Assembly (NCBI RefSeq): GCF_001984055.1 | Contig: NZ_LYVO01000008.1 | Span: forward strand, 1 to 64,000 | Source: Variovorax sp. KK3 | Lineage (GTDB): Bacteria > Pseudomonadota > Gammaproteobacteria > Burkholderiales > Burkholderiaceae_C | Direction of reading: 5' to 3' | DNA length: 64,000 nt | In this document: positions 25,453 to 34,245 of the stretch, in pieces | How positions within the stretch are numbered: position 1 is the first letter of the stretch | Layout of the letters: each line of letters starts with the position of its first letter | Program-made: the position numbers and the translations under genes | The notes under the pieces: model-generated | Told to the model about the DNA's origin: nothing | Databases searched by the model: none | What the model saw: the letters and a program-made list of their open reading frames with translations, nothing else

Positions 25453-26099
25453 TGCCGCGCGCCAAGACACCTCAAGAGCGCGAGACGATGCGCGAGCTCA
25501 TCTGCCGCGGCAGCGAGCGCCTCTTCGTCGAGCGCGGCGCCAACGGCGTGAGCATGCGCGACCTGGCCGCGGAGCTGGGCATCAGCCCCATGGCGCCGTA
25601 CCGCTACTTCAAGGACAAGGCCGAGATTCTCGCGACCGTGCGCGCCGCGGCCTTCTCGCGCTTCTCCGACACCATCGAGACCGCGTTCGCGAGCGGCACG
25701 ACGCCGACCGCGCGCGCCCGCGCCATCGGCAAGGCGTACCTGGGCTTCGCGCTCGACGAGCCGGACGCCTACCGTCTCATCTTCGACCTGGTGCAGCCCG
25801 AGGAAGACCAGTACCCCGAGCTGGCCTACCAGAGCGCACGCGCCAAGGCGATCCTCACGCGGCAGTCCGAGGACCTGATCGCCGCCGGGCTCGCGCCGGA
25901 CGACACCGAGCAAGTCACGCATTCGCTGTGGTCGGCCGCCCATGGCGTGTGCGTGCTCTACATCGCAGGCAAGTTCAAGAGCACGGACAGCGTGCGCGAT
26001 GCCTACCGCTCCACCATGCGCTGGCTGTTCATGGGCCTCCGGGCCGACGCAGAGCTTGCGCGCGACTCCGCTTCCAAACCGATCAAGGAGACCCCATGA
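25452..26099 (+). CDS. TetR-family regulator embedded in the liv-type operon
   Basis: 215-residue regulator. The TetR HTH lies at about residues 12-55 (ERLFVERGANGVSMRDLAAELGISPMAPYRYFKDK), followed by an all-helical ligand-binding domain with DEPDAYRLIFDLVQPEEDQYPEL. It overlaps LivM by one base and the receptor gene by four (ATGA), so it belongs to the operon. A perfect palindrome at 22084-22102 upstream of the operon is the likely binding site. The inducer is probably the transported acid or its CoA ester, since the next enzyme gene is an acyl-CoA ligase. Confidence 0.9.
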   Translation: MPRAKTPQERETMRELICRGSERLFVERGANGVSMRDLAAELGISPMAPYRYFKDKAEILATVRAAAFSRFSDTIETAFASGTTPTARARAIGKAYLGFALDEPDAYRLIFDLVQPEEDQYPELAYQSARAKAILTRQSEDLIAAGLAPDDTEQVTHSLWSAAHGVCVLYIAGKFKSTDSVRDAYRSTMRWLFMGLRADAELARDSASKPIKETP

Positions 26100-27301
26100 C
26101 ACTCGACCGACGCACGCTGCTGCTCGGCGCGCTGGCTTCGATGGCGACACCGTTGCCGGCCCTGGCCCAGAAGCGCTACGGCCCCGGCGTGACCGACACC
26201 GAAATCAAGATCGGATCGACGATGCCCTTCAGCGGCCCCGTCTCGATCCTCGGCACGCTCGGCAAGACGTCGCAGGCCTACTTCGCCAAGCTGAATGCCG
26301 AAGGCGGCATCAACGGCCGCCGCATCAAGCTGATCCAGTACGACGATGGCTACAACCCGGGCAAGGCGCTCGAACTGACGCGCCGGCTCGTCGAGCAGGA
26401 CGAGGTGTCCTTCATCTTCGAGACCGTGGGCACCGCCACCAACAACGCCACCTACCGCTACCTCAACGGCAAGAAGATCCCGCAGCTGCTGATCTTCAGC
26501 GGTGCCAGCAAGTGGACCGACGTGAGCACCGCTCCGTTCACCATCTCTGGCCAGCCGACGTACCACGCAGAAGGCAAGGTCTACGCGCGGTGGATCCTCG
26601 ACAACATGCCGACGGCCAAGGTCGCGGTGCTCATGCAGAACGACGACTTCGGCCGCGACTACATGGCCGGCATCAAGGCCGGCCTGGGCGCCACGGCGCA
26701 GGAGATGCTCGTCGTGAGCACCTACGAAACGACGGATGCGTCGGTCGATTCGCAGGTGGTCAGCCTCAAGGGCAGCGGCGCCACCGTGTTCATCTCGTTG
26801 TCCAACGGCAAGTTCACCGTGCAGTCGATGAAGAAGGCGCACGACATCGGCTGGAAGCCGCAGGTGATCCTGCCGCTCGGCAGTTCGTCGCTGTCGGCCA
26901 TCATGCGGCCGGCAGGTGCGGATGCCGGCAAGGGCGCGATCACGGCCATCTACAACAAGCCGGTTTCCGATCCGCAGTTCGACAAGGATGCCGGGGTCGT
27001 CGGGCTTCGCGAGTTCCTCAAGAAATGGCTGCCCGAAGCCGACCCCAGCGATTCGTTGGTGGGTGGCGGCTACACCGCCGCGCAGATCCTCGAGGCCGTG
27101 CTGCGCCGCTGCGGCGACGACCTGACGCGCGAGAACATCATGAAGCAGGCGAGCAGCCTCTCGGGCCTGACCACGCCGCTGCTGATGCCGGGCATCACGT
27201 TGACGACGAGCGACAAGGACCACGAGCTCTACGGCCACCTGTGGCTGCAGCGCTTCGACGGCAATGCCTGGATTCCGTTCGGCAAGGCCATCTCGGTATG
27301 A
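26096..27301 (+). CDS. ABC transporter substrate-binding protein (Leu/Ile/Val-binding type)
   Basis: 401-residue periplasmic receptor with a signal peptide (LDRRTLLLGALASMATPLPALAQ is partly twin-arginine-like). The type I periplasmic-binding fold is seen in TEIKIGSTMPFSGPVSILG, LNAEGGINGRRIKLIQYDDGYNP and KVAVLMQNDDFGRDY. AAGGAG lies just before the ATG, which overlaps the tetR stop. It supplies substrate to the LivGFHM-like importer. Receptors of this class near acyl-CoA ligases often bind aromatic or short-chain carboxylic acids rather than amino acids; that is an inference here. Confidence 0.92.
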   Translation: MTLDRRTLLLGALASMATPLPALAQKRYGPGVTDTEIKIGSTMPFSGPVSILGTLGKTSQAYFAKLNAEGGINGRRIKLIQYDDGYNPGKALELTRRLVEQDEVSFIFETVGTATNNATYRYLNGKKIPQLLIFSGASKWTDVSTAPFTISGQPTYHAEGKVYARWILDNMPTAKVAVLMQNDDFGRDYMAGIKAGLGATAQEMLVVSTYETTDASVDSQVVSLKGSGATVFISLSNGKFTVQSMKKAHDIGWKPQVILPLGSSSLSAIMRPAGADAGKGAITAIYNKPVSDPQFDKDAGVVGLREFLKKWLPEADPSDSLVGGGYTAAQILEAVLRRCGDDLTRENIMKQASSLSGLTTPLLMPGITLTTSDKDHELYGHLWLQRFDGNAWIPFGKAISV

Positions 27302-28848
27302 GCTACCCACATCTGGTCTTCGCCGGCGAAGAAAGCGCGGCGACAACGGTGCGTGAACACGCGTTGAAAGCGGCCTCGGGCTTCGCCGCCCTCGGCGTCG
27401 GCGAAGGCGACGTCGTGGCCGTCATGCTGCGCAACGAACCCGAGGCCATCGAGGCCATCCTCGCGGCCGGCCATCTGGGCGCCTACTGGTGCGGCCTGAA
27501 CTGGCATTTCAAGGGCGAAGAGGCGGCCTGGGTGCTGGCGGACTCGCGGGCCAAGTTGCTCGTGATACATGCCGACCTCATCGCCCAGGTGCAGGACGCG
27601 CTGCCTCCGTCGCTGCCCGTGATCGCGGTCCGGCCGCGCGCGTCGACCCGCCGCATGTACGGGCTGCCGGACGCGATCGACCTGCCCGATGGCATGCCCG
27701 AATGGGACGGCTGGATCGCGCGGCTTCCGGCCAGCAGGGTGGCGCCCAAGCGTCCGAAGGGGCTGATGCCCTACACCTCGGGCGTCAGCGGTCGTCCCAA
27801 AGGCGTGGTCCGCATTCCGCTGCCGGAACCAGAGGCCGAGGCGCTTGCCGCAGCAGCGGCCAAGCTCGCCACCCAGGTGCTCGGCGTGACCGCGCAGGCG
27901 CGCTGCCTGTTGGCGGCCCCGCTGTACCACAGCGCACCCGGCAACTACGTGGCCGCATGCGCTCGTGCGGGCGCGCGCCTGTGGCTCGAACCCCGCTTCG
28001 ATGCCGAGCGGCTTCTGCAGCTGATCAGCCAGGAGCGCATCACCCACCTGTACCTGGTGCCCACCATGTACCAGCGGCTGCTGGCGCTGCCGCGCGAGCG
28101 CCGCGTCGGGTACGACCTGCGTTCGGTGCAGTTCGTGGCATCGACCGGCTCGCCGTGCCCGGCGAGCGTCAAGCACGCGATGATCGAATGGCTCGGGCCC
28201 GTCATCCACGAGGCCTACGCTTCGAGCGAAACGGGCTACCTCACCTTCATCACGGCCGAGGAGTGGCTGCGCAAGCCCGGATCGGTGGGGCGCGCGGTCG
28301 GCGATGCGGTGATCCGCATCCTCGACGAACATGGCGCGGCGCAGCCGGCCGGCGAAGTCGGCGTCATCTACGGCCGCCAGCCCGCCTCGCCCGACTTCAC
28401 CTACATCAACAACGCCGAGGCGCGCGCGCGGATCGAACGGAACGGGCTCGTCACGGTCGGCGACCTGGGCTACGTCGACGACGACGGCTATCTCTTCATC
28501 TCGGGCCGGCAGTCGGACATGGTCATCTCCGGCGGCGTGAACATCTACGCGGCTGAGATCGAAGCGGTGCTGAGCCGCATGCCAGGCCTGGCCGACTGCG
28601 CCGTGTTCGGCGTGCCCGACGAGGAGTGGGGCGAGGCGCTGGTCGCGGCCGTCGTGCCCGACGCCGATGGCGAGCACGTCGATGCGCAGGCCGTGCGTGC
28701 GTTCGTGCGCGAACACATGGCGGGCTACAAGGTGCCGAAGTTCGTCACCGTCGAAAGCAGCCTGCCGCGTGAAGACACCGGCAAGGTCTACAAGCGCCGC
28801 GTTCGCGAAGCCTTCCTGGCGCGCAAGGCTGCAGCCGCGCCCGCTTGA
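27298..28848 (+). CDS. AMP-binding acyl-CoA synthetase
   Basis: 516-residue ANL-superfamily ligase that adenylates a carboxylic acid and transfers it to CoA. The phosphate-binding motif is YTSGVSGRPKGVV; the second motif is YASSETGYLTF; the hinge region is VGDLGYVDDDGYLFISGRQSDM; and the catalytic lysine sits in EDTGKVYKRRVRE near the C-terminus. Its ATG overlaps the receptor TGA by four bases, so the ligase is part of the importer operon and presumably activates the imported acid. Substrate class unknown. Confidence 0.92.
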   Translation: MSYPHLVFAGEESAATTVREHALKAASGFAALGVGEGDVVAVMLRNEPEAIEAILAAGHLGAYWCGLNWHFKGEEAAWVLADSRAKLLVIHADLIAQVQDALPPSLPVIAVRPRASTRRMYGLPDAIDLPDGMPEWDGWIARLPASRVAPKRPKGLMPYTSGVSGRPKGVVRIPLPEPEAEALAAAAAKLATQVLGVTAQARCLLAAPLYHSAPGNYVAACARAGARLWLEPRFDAERLLQLISQERITHLYLVPTMYQRLLALPRERRVGYDLRSVQFVASTGSPCPASVKHAMIEWLGPVIHEAYASSETGYLTFITAEEWLRKPGSVGRAVGDAVIRILDEHGAAQPAGEVGVIYGRQPASPDFTYINNAEARARIERNGLVTVGDLGYVDDDGYLFISGRQSDMVISGGVNIYAAEIEAVLSRMPGLADCAVFGVPDEEWGEALVAAVVPDADGEHVDAQAVRAFVREHMAGYKVPKFVTVESSLPREDTGKVYKRRVREAFLARKAAAAPA

Positions 28849-28902
28849 CCGATCGACGTCCCGAGCCCTTCTTCAACTTCAACTCTCCACCTCCACCTCA
28901 TC

Positions 28903-29877
28903 ATGAAGACCCGAATCACAGAACTCTTCGGCATCCAATACCCGATCGTGCAAGGCGGCATGCACTGCGTGGGCCTGGCGCCGCTGGCCGCGGCCGTGTC
29001 CAACGCAGGAGGGCTGGGCATCATCACCGCGCTCACGCTGCCGACGCCCGAGAAGCTGGCCGAGGAAATCCGGCGTTGCCGCGAGATGACCGACAAGCCC
29101 TTCGGCGTGAACCTCACCTTTCTTCCGAGCGTCCGCCAGCCCGACTACCCGGGCTACGTGCGCGCCATCATCGAAGGCGGCGTCAAGGCCGTGGAGACCG
29201 CCGGCAACAACCCGGAGCGCGTGCTGCCCGCCTTGCATGACGCAGGCGTGAAGGTCATCCACAAGTGCACGTCGATCCGGCACGCGCTCAAGGCCGAACG
29301 CATCGGCTGCGACGCGGTGAGCGTCGACGGCTTCGAATGCGGTGGCCATCCGGGCGAAGACGACATTCCCAACTTCATCCTGCTGCCCAGGGCGGCGCAG
29401 GAGCTCAAGGTGCCCTTCATCGCTTCCGGCGGCATGGCGGACGGCCGCTCGCTGGTGGCCGCCATGGCACTGGGCGCGGACGGCATCAACATGGGCACCC
29501 GCTTCCTCGCCACGCAGGAGGCGCCGGTTCACCAGAACGTCAAGGACGCGATCGTCAAGGCGTCGGAACTCGACACGCGCCTGGTGCTGCGCCCGCTGCG
29601 CAACACGGAGCGCGTCCTGACCAACGAGGCGGTGGAGCGCCTGCTCGTCAAGGAGCGCGAGATCGGCGACAAGATCCAGTTCAGCGACATCGCACCGGAA
29701 GTCGCGGGTGTCTATCCCAAGGTGATGTACCAGGGCGACATGAATGCCGGCGCCTGGAGCTGCGGCATGGTGGCTGGCTTGATCGACGACGTTCCCACCG
29801 CCGGTGAGCTGGTGAGGCGCATCGTGGAGCAGGCGCAGTCGATCATCCGGAGCCGGCTCGGCGCGCTGGCGGCCTAG
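28903..29877 (+). CDS. Nitronate monooxygenase / 2-nitropropane dioxygenase-type flavoprotein
   Basis: 324-residue FMN enzyme with a TIM barrel. Visible elements are QGGMHCVGLAPLAAAVSNAGG at the N-terminus, DGFECGGHPGE with the catalytic-type His, and the phosphate-binding stretch IASGGMADGRSLVAAMALGADG. Homologues oxidise nitronates, but the family also contains enoyl reductases and other oxidoreductases. It follows the acyl-CoA ligase by 54 nt. The leader (about 28865-28902) is nearly free of G and lacks a Shine-Dalgarno. It may be part of the same catabolic unit. Confidence 0.88.
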   Translation: MKTRITELFGIQYPIVQGGMHCVGLAPLAAAVSNAGGLGIITALTLPTPEKLAEEIRRCREMTDKPFGVNLTFLPSVRQPDYPGYVRAIIEGGVKAVETAGNNPERVLPALHDAGVKVIHKCTSIRHALKAERIGCDAVSVDGFECGGHPGEDDIPNFILLPRAAQELKVPFIASGGMADGRSLVAAMALGADGINMGTRFLATQEAPVHQNVKDAIVKASELDTRLVLRPLRNTERVLTNEAVERLLVKEREIGDKIQFSDIAPEVAGVYPKVMYQGDMNAGAWSCGMVAGLIDDVPTAGELVRRIVEQAQSIIRSRLGALAA

Positions 29878-29907
29878 CGCGCCGACGCGGGCGCCAGCGG
29901 GCGATGA

Positions 29908-30549
29908 CTATCCCGCTTCGACCCGCGCGCAGTAGGCGTCGATGGTGCGCTTCCAGGCGGGGCGGGCGAAGCACCTGTCGCGGTACGCGGCGACGCCCGG
30001 GTACGGGGCCATCAGCTGCTCGTTCCTGACGCCCGTGAGCACGTGCGCCATCAGGATGTCGGCGACGGTGAACTCCGCCGTCGCCACGAACTCGCGGCCG
30101 GCGAGCCAGCGTTCCAGGTTGCCCAGCACCCGATGCACCCAGCCGACGAGGAACTCGCGGTGTTTGCCGCAGCTGCCGTCGGCAGTCCAGTCCAGCACCA
30201 TCAGGCCGAGCACCGGCGGCTCGACGGTGTTCATCGCGGCGAAGCTCCAGCGCATCACCTGCACCTCGTCGGCGTGGCCGGACGGGATCAGCCGGCCGGA
30301 CTTCTTCGCCAGGTAGATGAGAATCGCGCCGGATTCCGACACCACCAGCCCGTCGTCGTCGATCGACGGAATCTGCTCGAAGGGGCTGAGCCGGCGATAG
30401 GCCTCGGTGCTCAGGTCGTGCGCCGGATGGTCCATGCCCGCCAGCTCGTAGGGAAACTGCATTTCCTCGAGCGCCCACAGCACGCGCAGGTCGCGCGTGT
30501 GGCCGCGGGCACCGGCGTTGACTTTGGAGAAACCGTAGAGCTTCAGCAT
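29908..30549 (-). CDS. Glutathione S-transferase family protein
   Basis: 213-residue cytosolic GST. The thioredoxin-like N-domain opens MLKLYGFSKVNAGARGHTRDL and contains the glutathione-binding cis-Pro and Glu-Ser pair (SPFEQIPSIDDDGLVVSESGAILIYLA). The helical C-domain contains VADILMAHVL. The ATG at 30549 is the natural family start. It is divergent from the LprI-like gene and convergent with the nitronate monooxygenase gene. Typical roles are conjugation or isomerisation of electrophiles. Confidence 0.9.
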   Translation of the reverse strand: MLKLYGFSKVNAGARGHTRDLRVLWALEEMQFPYELAGMDHPAHDLSTEAYRRLSPFEQIPSIDDDGLVVSESGAILIYLAKKSGRLIPSGHADEVQVMRWSFAAMNTVEPPVLGLMVLDWTADGSCGKHREFLVGWVHRVLGNLERWLAGREFVATAEFTVADILMAHVLTGVRNEQLMAPYPGVAAYRDRCFARPAWKRTIDAYCARVEAG

Positions 30550-30765
30550 GTGGTCGTCTTCGTTGAATTTCGTTGAATTGGCCTGGTCGACACCGTAGCG
30601 CGTCATGCCGATGCCGAACAGCAGTCGTGGGACGACACGAGAGGTCGGAGTCATCCCACAAGACAAGGCGCGCGCAACGTGCGGCTGGCATCATTGGCGG
30701 TGGCGATCGACGGTCGCAACGGTCTCGGGCCGTCCGTCCTTCAAGCATCTACGCACTCCAACCGA

Positions 30766-31188
30766 ATGAACCTTCTGAACTTTGCAAACCCGCGCGTCCG
30801 CGCCTGTGCCGCAGGTCCCGTCATCGCCTGTCTCATGGCCTTCACGCACGCCGCCAATGCCGCCGACCCCGCACTAAGCAAGCAATACAGTGCCTGCATG
30901 GACAAGGCCGGCGGCGTGACGGCCGGCATGATCGACTGCATCGGCGCCGAGGTGCAGCGGCAGGACGCCAAGCTCAACGCCGCGTACAAGGCGCTCATGT
31001 CGTCGGTGGTGCCGGCACGGCAGACGCAGCTTCGCGATGCGCAGCGCGCGTGGATCAAGTACCGCGACGCCAACTGCGCCTTCTACCTCGACCCCGACGG
31101 CGGCACGCTGGCGCGCGTGGAGGCCAACGATTGCGTGCTGACCAGCACGGCGGCGCGGGCTGCCGAACTGGAGCGGCTCAAGCAGTAA
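30766..31188 (+). CDS. LprI-like / DUF1311 secreted protein
   Basis: 140-residue exported protein. A signal peptide ends THAANA, then YSACMDKAGGVTAGMIDCIGAEVQRQDAKLNAAYKALM and RDAQRAWIKYRDANCAFY follow. This is the DUF1311 pattern with paired cysteines, likely disulfide-bonded in the periplasm. Mycobacterial LprI of this family inhibits lysozyme; whether this protein does is unknown. The leader upstream is C/T-rich and lacks a Shine-Dalgarno. The next gene on the strand is a sensor kinase, 112 nt away. Confidence 0.85.
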   Translation: MNLLNFANPRVRACAAGPVIACLMAFTHAANAADPALSKQYSACMDKAGGVTAGMIDCIGAEVQRQDAKLNAAYKALMSSVVPARQTQLRDAQRAWIKYRDANCAFYLDPDGGTLARVEANDCVLTSTAARAAELERLKQ

Positions 31189-31300
31189 GCCGGTAAGCCC
31201 ATCCCGACCGGGCGTAGGCAAAGAGCCAAAGCAGCGCCCGCGTCAGCTTGAACGCAGATCGGCCCGGCTATGCTGCGGCCCTCGTCACACGGGGGTTCTG

Positions 31301-32755
31301 GTGCGATCTCTGCGCGGCCAACTGGTTTTTTTCTGGGTGCTGATGCTCGGCGTCTGCGCGACGTTGGCGGTGGTCATGGTGACGCTGTACCGCAGCAGCG
31401 CGGGCGCGCAAGTGGCCGATGGCCAGGCGGTGGCGGAGCAATCGTGCCGCGCCATCGCCACGCGCTACGCGAAGTCGGTGTCCGACCCGGCGCCCGGCGC
31501 ACCGCAGATCGATCTTCTGCAGGTGTTGCTGCAGCTGGTGCTGATCGAGGCGCCGCATGTCGAAGGCGGTGTCTGGCAGGCCTCGGGCGGCCTGATCGCC
31601 TATGCCTATCCCACCTACGAAGGCAGCAGCGTCAAGCGCGACATTCCGGCTGCAGAGCAGCCGCTGATCGTGGAGCTGGCGCAGCGCGCGGCACGCACGC
31701 AGCTCTTGCAGACCGACGTGGTGCGCGGCAGCCGCGAGGCGCTGATCGTCTCGTCATGCCCGCTGGCGGCCCCGGGCCAGGACCTCGCCGCCTGGACGAT
31801 GACGCGCACGCATGCCGGCGCGCTCGCCGCCCAGAACACCCTGCGCATCGGCCTGGGCGTGCTCACGGCCATGGTGCTGGCCTCGGGCCTTTGGCTCGGG
31901 CTAATCCTGCGGCGCGGGCTGCGGCATGTCCAGCAACTGGAGGCGCGCCTGGTACAGGCCGAGGGCGATGCGGTGCCGCGGCTCGAACGCACCGGCGTGC
32001 GCGAGCTCGACCGCATCGTCGACAGCTTCAACCACTACCGCCTGCGCTTCGAAGAGGCGCGCACCGGCCTGCGTGCCGCGGCGCAGCAGCGCAGCCGCGA
32101 CCAGCGCCTGGCGGCCCTGGGCCGCATGACCGGTGGCATCGCGCACGAGATCCGCAACCCGATCGCGGCGATGCGGCTGAAGGCCGAGAACGCGCTGGCC
32201 GCTGCGCCCGAGCGGCATGGCGACGCGCTGCACGCCATCGTCGGGCAGATCGATCGGCTCGAAGGCCTGGTGCAGAGCCTGCTGGCGCTCGTGCAGCCGG
32301 TGGTGCTGGCACCGCAGCGCGTCGCACTGGCGCAGTGGCTCGACGAGCGCCGCCAGGCCATCGCGCCGCGTGCGGCCGAGAAGTCCGTCGCGGTCGACGT
32401 GCGGCACGGCGGCGCGGCGCAGGCGCTGTTCGATCCGGTGCACCTGGCCCGCGCCGTCGACAACCTGCTCGACAACGCCGTGCGCCACGCGCCGGCCGGC
32501 GGCTGTGTCACGCTCGAAGCCATGGCGGCCGAGGGGCAGTCGCTGATCCTGCATGTCGACGACGACGGCCCGGGCGTTCCGGATGCCTTGGTGCCGCAGT
32601 TGTTCGAGCCTTTCGCCACCGGCCGGGCCGACGGCACCGGGCTCGGCCTGGCGCTCGCGCGCGAGGTCGCTCTGAGCCATGGTGGCGAGCTGCGCCACGT
32701 GGCGCTGAAGCCCGGCACCCGATTCGAACTGGAACTGCCATGGCGCATCTCCTGA
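31301..32755 (+). CDS. Sensor histidine kinase
   Basis: 484-residue membrane kinase. TM1 lies at about residues 8-30 and TM2 at about 182-203, enclosing a periplasmic sensor of some 150 residues. A HAMP-like linker follows, then HisKA with phospho-accepting His282 (GGIAHEIRNP), N-box DNLLDNAVRHA, and G-boxes VDDDGPGVP and GTGLGLALA. GTG start. The downstream response-regulator gene begins inside its last codons (16-nt overlap), so the two form a cognate pair. The combination with an NtrC-type regulator resembles many C4-dicarboxylate or metal-responsive systems. The signal is unknown. Confidence 0.92.
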   Translation: MRSLRGQLVFFWVLMLGVCATLAVVMVTLYRSSAGAQVADGQAVAEQSCRAIATRYAKSVSDPAPGAPQIDLLQVLLQLVLIEAPHVEGGVWQASGGLIAYAYPTYEGSSVKRDIPAAEQPLIVELAQRAARTQLLQTDVVRGSREALIVSSCPLAAPGQDLAAWTMTRTHAGALAAQNTLRIGLGVLTAMVLASGLWLGLILRRGLRHVQQLEARLVQAEGDAVPRLERTGVRELDRIVDSFNHYRLRFEEARTGLRAAAQQRSRDQRLAALGRMTGGIAHEIRNPIAAMRLKAENALAAAPERHGDALHAIVGQIDRLEGLVQSLLALVQPVVLAPQRVALAQWLDERRQAIAPRAAEKSVAVDVRHGGAAQALFDPVHLARAVDNLLDNAVRHAPAGGCVTLEAMAAEGQSLILHVDDDGPGVPDALVPQLFEPFATGRADGTGLGLALAREVALSHGGELRHVALKPGTRFELELPWRIS

Positions 32756-34107
32756 TCGTCGACGACGACGACGCGTTTCGCGAGACGCTCGCCGAGACCT
32801 TGCATAGCCTCGGCCACACCTCGGTGGAAGCCGCCAGCGGCGCCGACGCGCTCGCGGCGCTGCAGGGCGCGCGCTTCCATGCCGTGTTTCTCGACCACCG
32901 CATGCCGGGCATGGACGGCTTGCAAACGCTGGCGGCCATGAGGGCCCGGTCCGCGCGGCTGCCGCCCGTGATCGTGCTGACGGCTTATGCGAGTGGCGGT
33001 AACACGATCGAGGCGATGCGCCTGGGCGCCTTCGACCACCTGGCGAAGCCGATCCGCCGCGACGCGGTGATCGAAGTGCTGGATCGAGCGCTGCACGCCG
33101 AGGCGCCGGCCGCAGCGTCGGGCCACGGCGCCGACCCCGATGCCGACGACGACGAACTCGTCGGTCCGAGCGACGCCATGCGCGACGTGCACAAGCGCAT
33201 CGGCCTGGCGGCGGCGAGCAGCGCTCCCGTGCTCGTACTCGGTGAAACCGGCACCGGCAAGGAAATGGTGGCGCGTGCGCTGCACCGCCACTCGGCCCGT
33301 GCGGACGCGCCCTTCGTGGCAGTCAACTGCGCCGCCATCCCCAAGGAACTGCTCGAAAGCGAACTCTTCGGCCACGTGCGCGGCGCGTTCACGGGCGCCA
33401 CCACCGACCGGCCCGGCTGCTTTCGTGCGGCCGACCGCGGCGTGCTGCTGCTCGACGAGATCGGCGACATGGCGCTGCACGTGCAGGCCAAGATCCTGCG
33501 CGCGCTGCAGGAAGGCGAGGTCACGCCGCTGGGCAGCCACAAGACGGTGAAGGTCGACGTGCGCGTCATCGCCGCCACGCACCGCGACCTGGCTGCGGCA
33601 GTGCGTGACGGCAGCTTTCGCGAAGACCTGTTCTATCGGCTCAACGTGCTGGCGATCCACGTGCCGCCGCTGCGCAACCGCCTGGCCGACATCATTCCGC
33701 TGGCCGAGCACTTCCTGCGCCGCGCTGCAGTGCCTGGCGATGCACCCAAGGCCTTGTCGGCATCGGCCGCACAGCAACTGCTTCGCCATACGTGGCCCGG
33801 CAACGTGCGCGAGTTGCGCAACGTGATGGCGCGCTGCCAGGCGCTGGTACGGCATCGCGTGATCGGTGCGGCCGATCTGGTCGACGACCTGGGTGCCGCG
33901 GACGATGCGTCGGCGTCGCGCGAAGGCGGCGCGCTGCCGGGCGACTGGCTCGATGCCGAGCTGCCGGCCGCGGTCGAGCGGCTGGAGCGCCTGCTCATCG
34001 CGCACGCGCTGGCCGCCACTCAAGGCAACCGGGCCGAGGCCGCGCGCCGGCTCGGTATTCATCGCCAGCTGCTCTATCGCAAGCTCGAGCAATACGGGCT
34101 GGCCTGA
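32740..34107 (+). CDS. NtrC-type sigma-54-dependent response regulator
   Basis: 455-residue activator. The receiver domain has phospho-accepting Asp52 (VFLDHRMPGMDG). The AAA+ domain has Walker A GETGTGKE (about 168-175), the sigma-54-contacting GAFTGA loop (215-220), Walker B GVLLLDEIGDM and the arginine-finger region. A Fis-type HTH (AEAARRLGIHRQLLYRKLEQ) closes the protein. The intact GAFTGA shows that it should open sigma-54 promoters. A matching promoter with an upstream palindrome and an IHF site follows directly after its stop codon. Confidence 0.94.
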   Translation: MAHLLIVDDDDAFRETLAETLHSLGHTSVEAASGADALAALQGARFHAVFLDHRMPGMDGLQTLAAMRARSARLPPVIVLTAYASGGNTIEAMRLGAFDHLAKPIRRDAVIEVLDRALHAEAPAAASGHGADPDADDDELVGPSDAMRDVHKRIGLAAASSAPVLVLGETGTGKEMVARALHRHSARADAPFVAVNCAAIPKELLESELFGHVRGAFTGATTDRPGCFRAADRGVLLLDEIGDMALHVQAKILRALQEGEVTPLGSHKTVKVDVRVIAATHRDLAAAVRDGSFREDLFYRLNVLAIHVPPLRNRLADIIPLAEHFLRRAAVPGDAPKALSASAAQQLLRHTWPGNVRELRNVMARCQALVRHRVIGAADLVDDLGAADDASASREGGALPGDWLDAELPAAVERLERLLIAHALAATQGNRAEAARRLGIHRQLLYRKLEQYGLA

Positions 34108-34109
34108 AC

Positions 34110-34124
34110 GTCCGCAAAGCGGAC
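34110..34124. promoter_or_regulatory. Palindromic candidate activator site (UAS)
   Basis: GTCCGC-AAA-GCGGAC, a perfect 6-bp inverted repeat with a 3-nt spacer, starts 2 nt after the regulator stop codon. Its centre lies about 108 bp before the predicted transcription start of the promoter at 34199-34215, within the usual range for NtrC-type activator sites. A short terminator hairpin is the alternative, but no T-run follows. Confidence 0.55.
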
Positions 34125-34169
34125 ACCGAACTGTCCCGCCTTCATCCACCGCGCGGGCACCGATCGACG

Positions 34170-34182
34170 CAAGTCGTTGATT
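34170..34182 (-). promoter_or_regulatory. IHF-binding site (consensus match)
   Basis: Read on the minus strand the bases are AATCAACGACTTG, a full match to the IHF consensus WATCAANNNNTTR. It sits between the candidate activator palindrome and the -24/-12 promoter, exactly where IHF bends DNA at sigma-54 promoters. Confidence 0.6.
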
Positions 34183-34198
34183 TCAAAGGCCGCACGCG

Positions 34199-34215
34199 TT
34201 GGCACGTCGCTTGAG
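34199..34215 (+). promoter_or_regulatory. Sigma-54 (-24/-12) promoter
   Basis: TTGGCACG-TCGC-TTGAG matches the sigma-54 consensus TGGCACG-N4-TTGCW except for one base at the -12 GC, with correct spacing. It lies about 30 nt before the ATG at 34246 and immediately downstream of the gene for an NtrC-type activator. Transcription should begin near 34225. Confidence 0.7.
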
Positions 34216-34245
34216 TGGTGTGGTGCATCCCAACTGGAGTGCACC

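Noticed and set aside
32035..34149. 704-codon minus-strand frame
   Set aside because: It is antisense to the kinase/regulator pair, whose plus-strand motifs (His282, Walker A, GAFTGA) are unambiguous.
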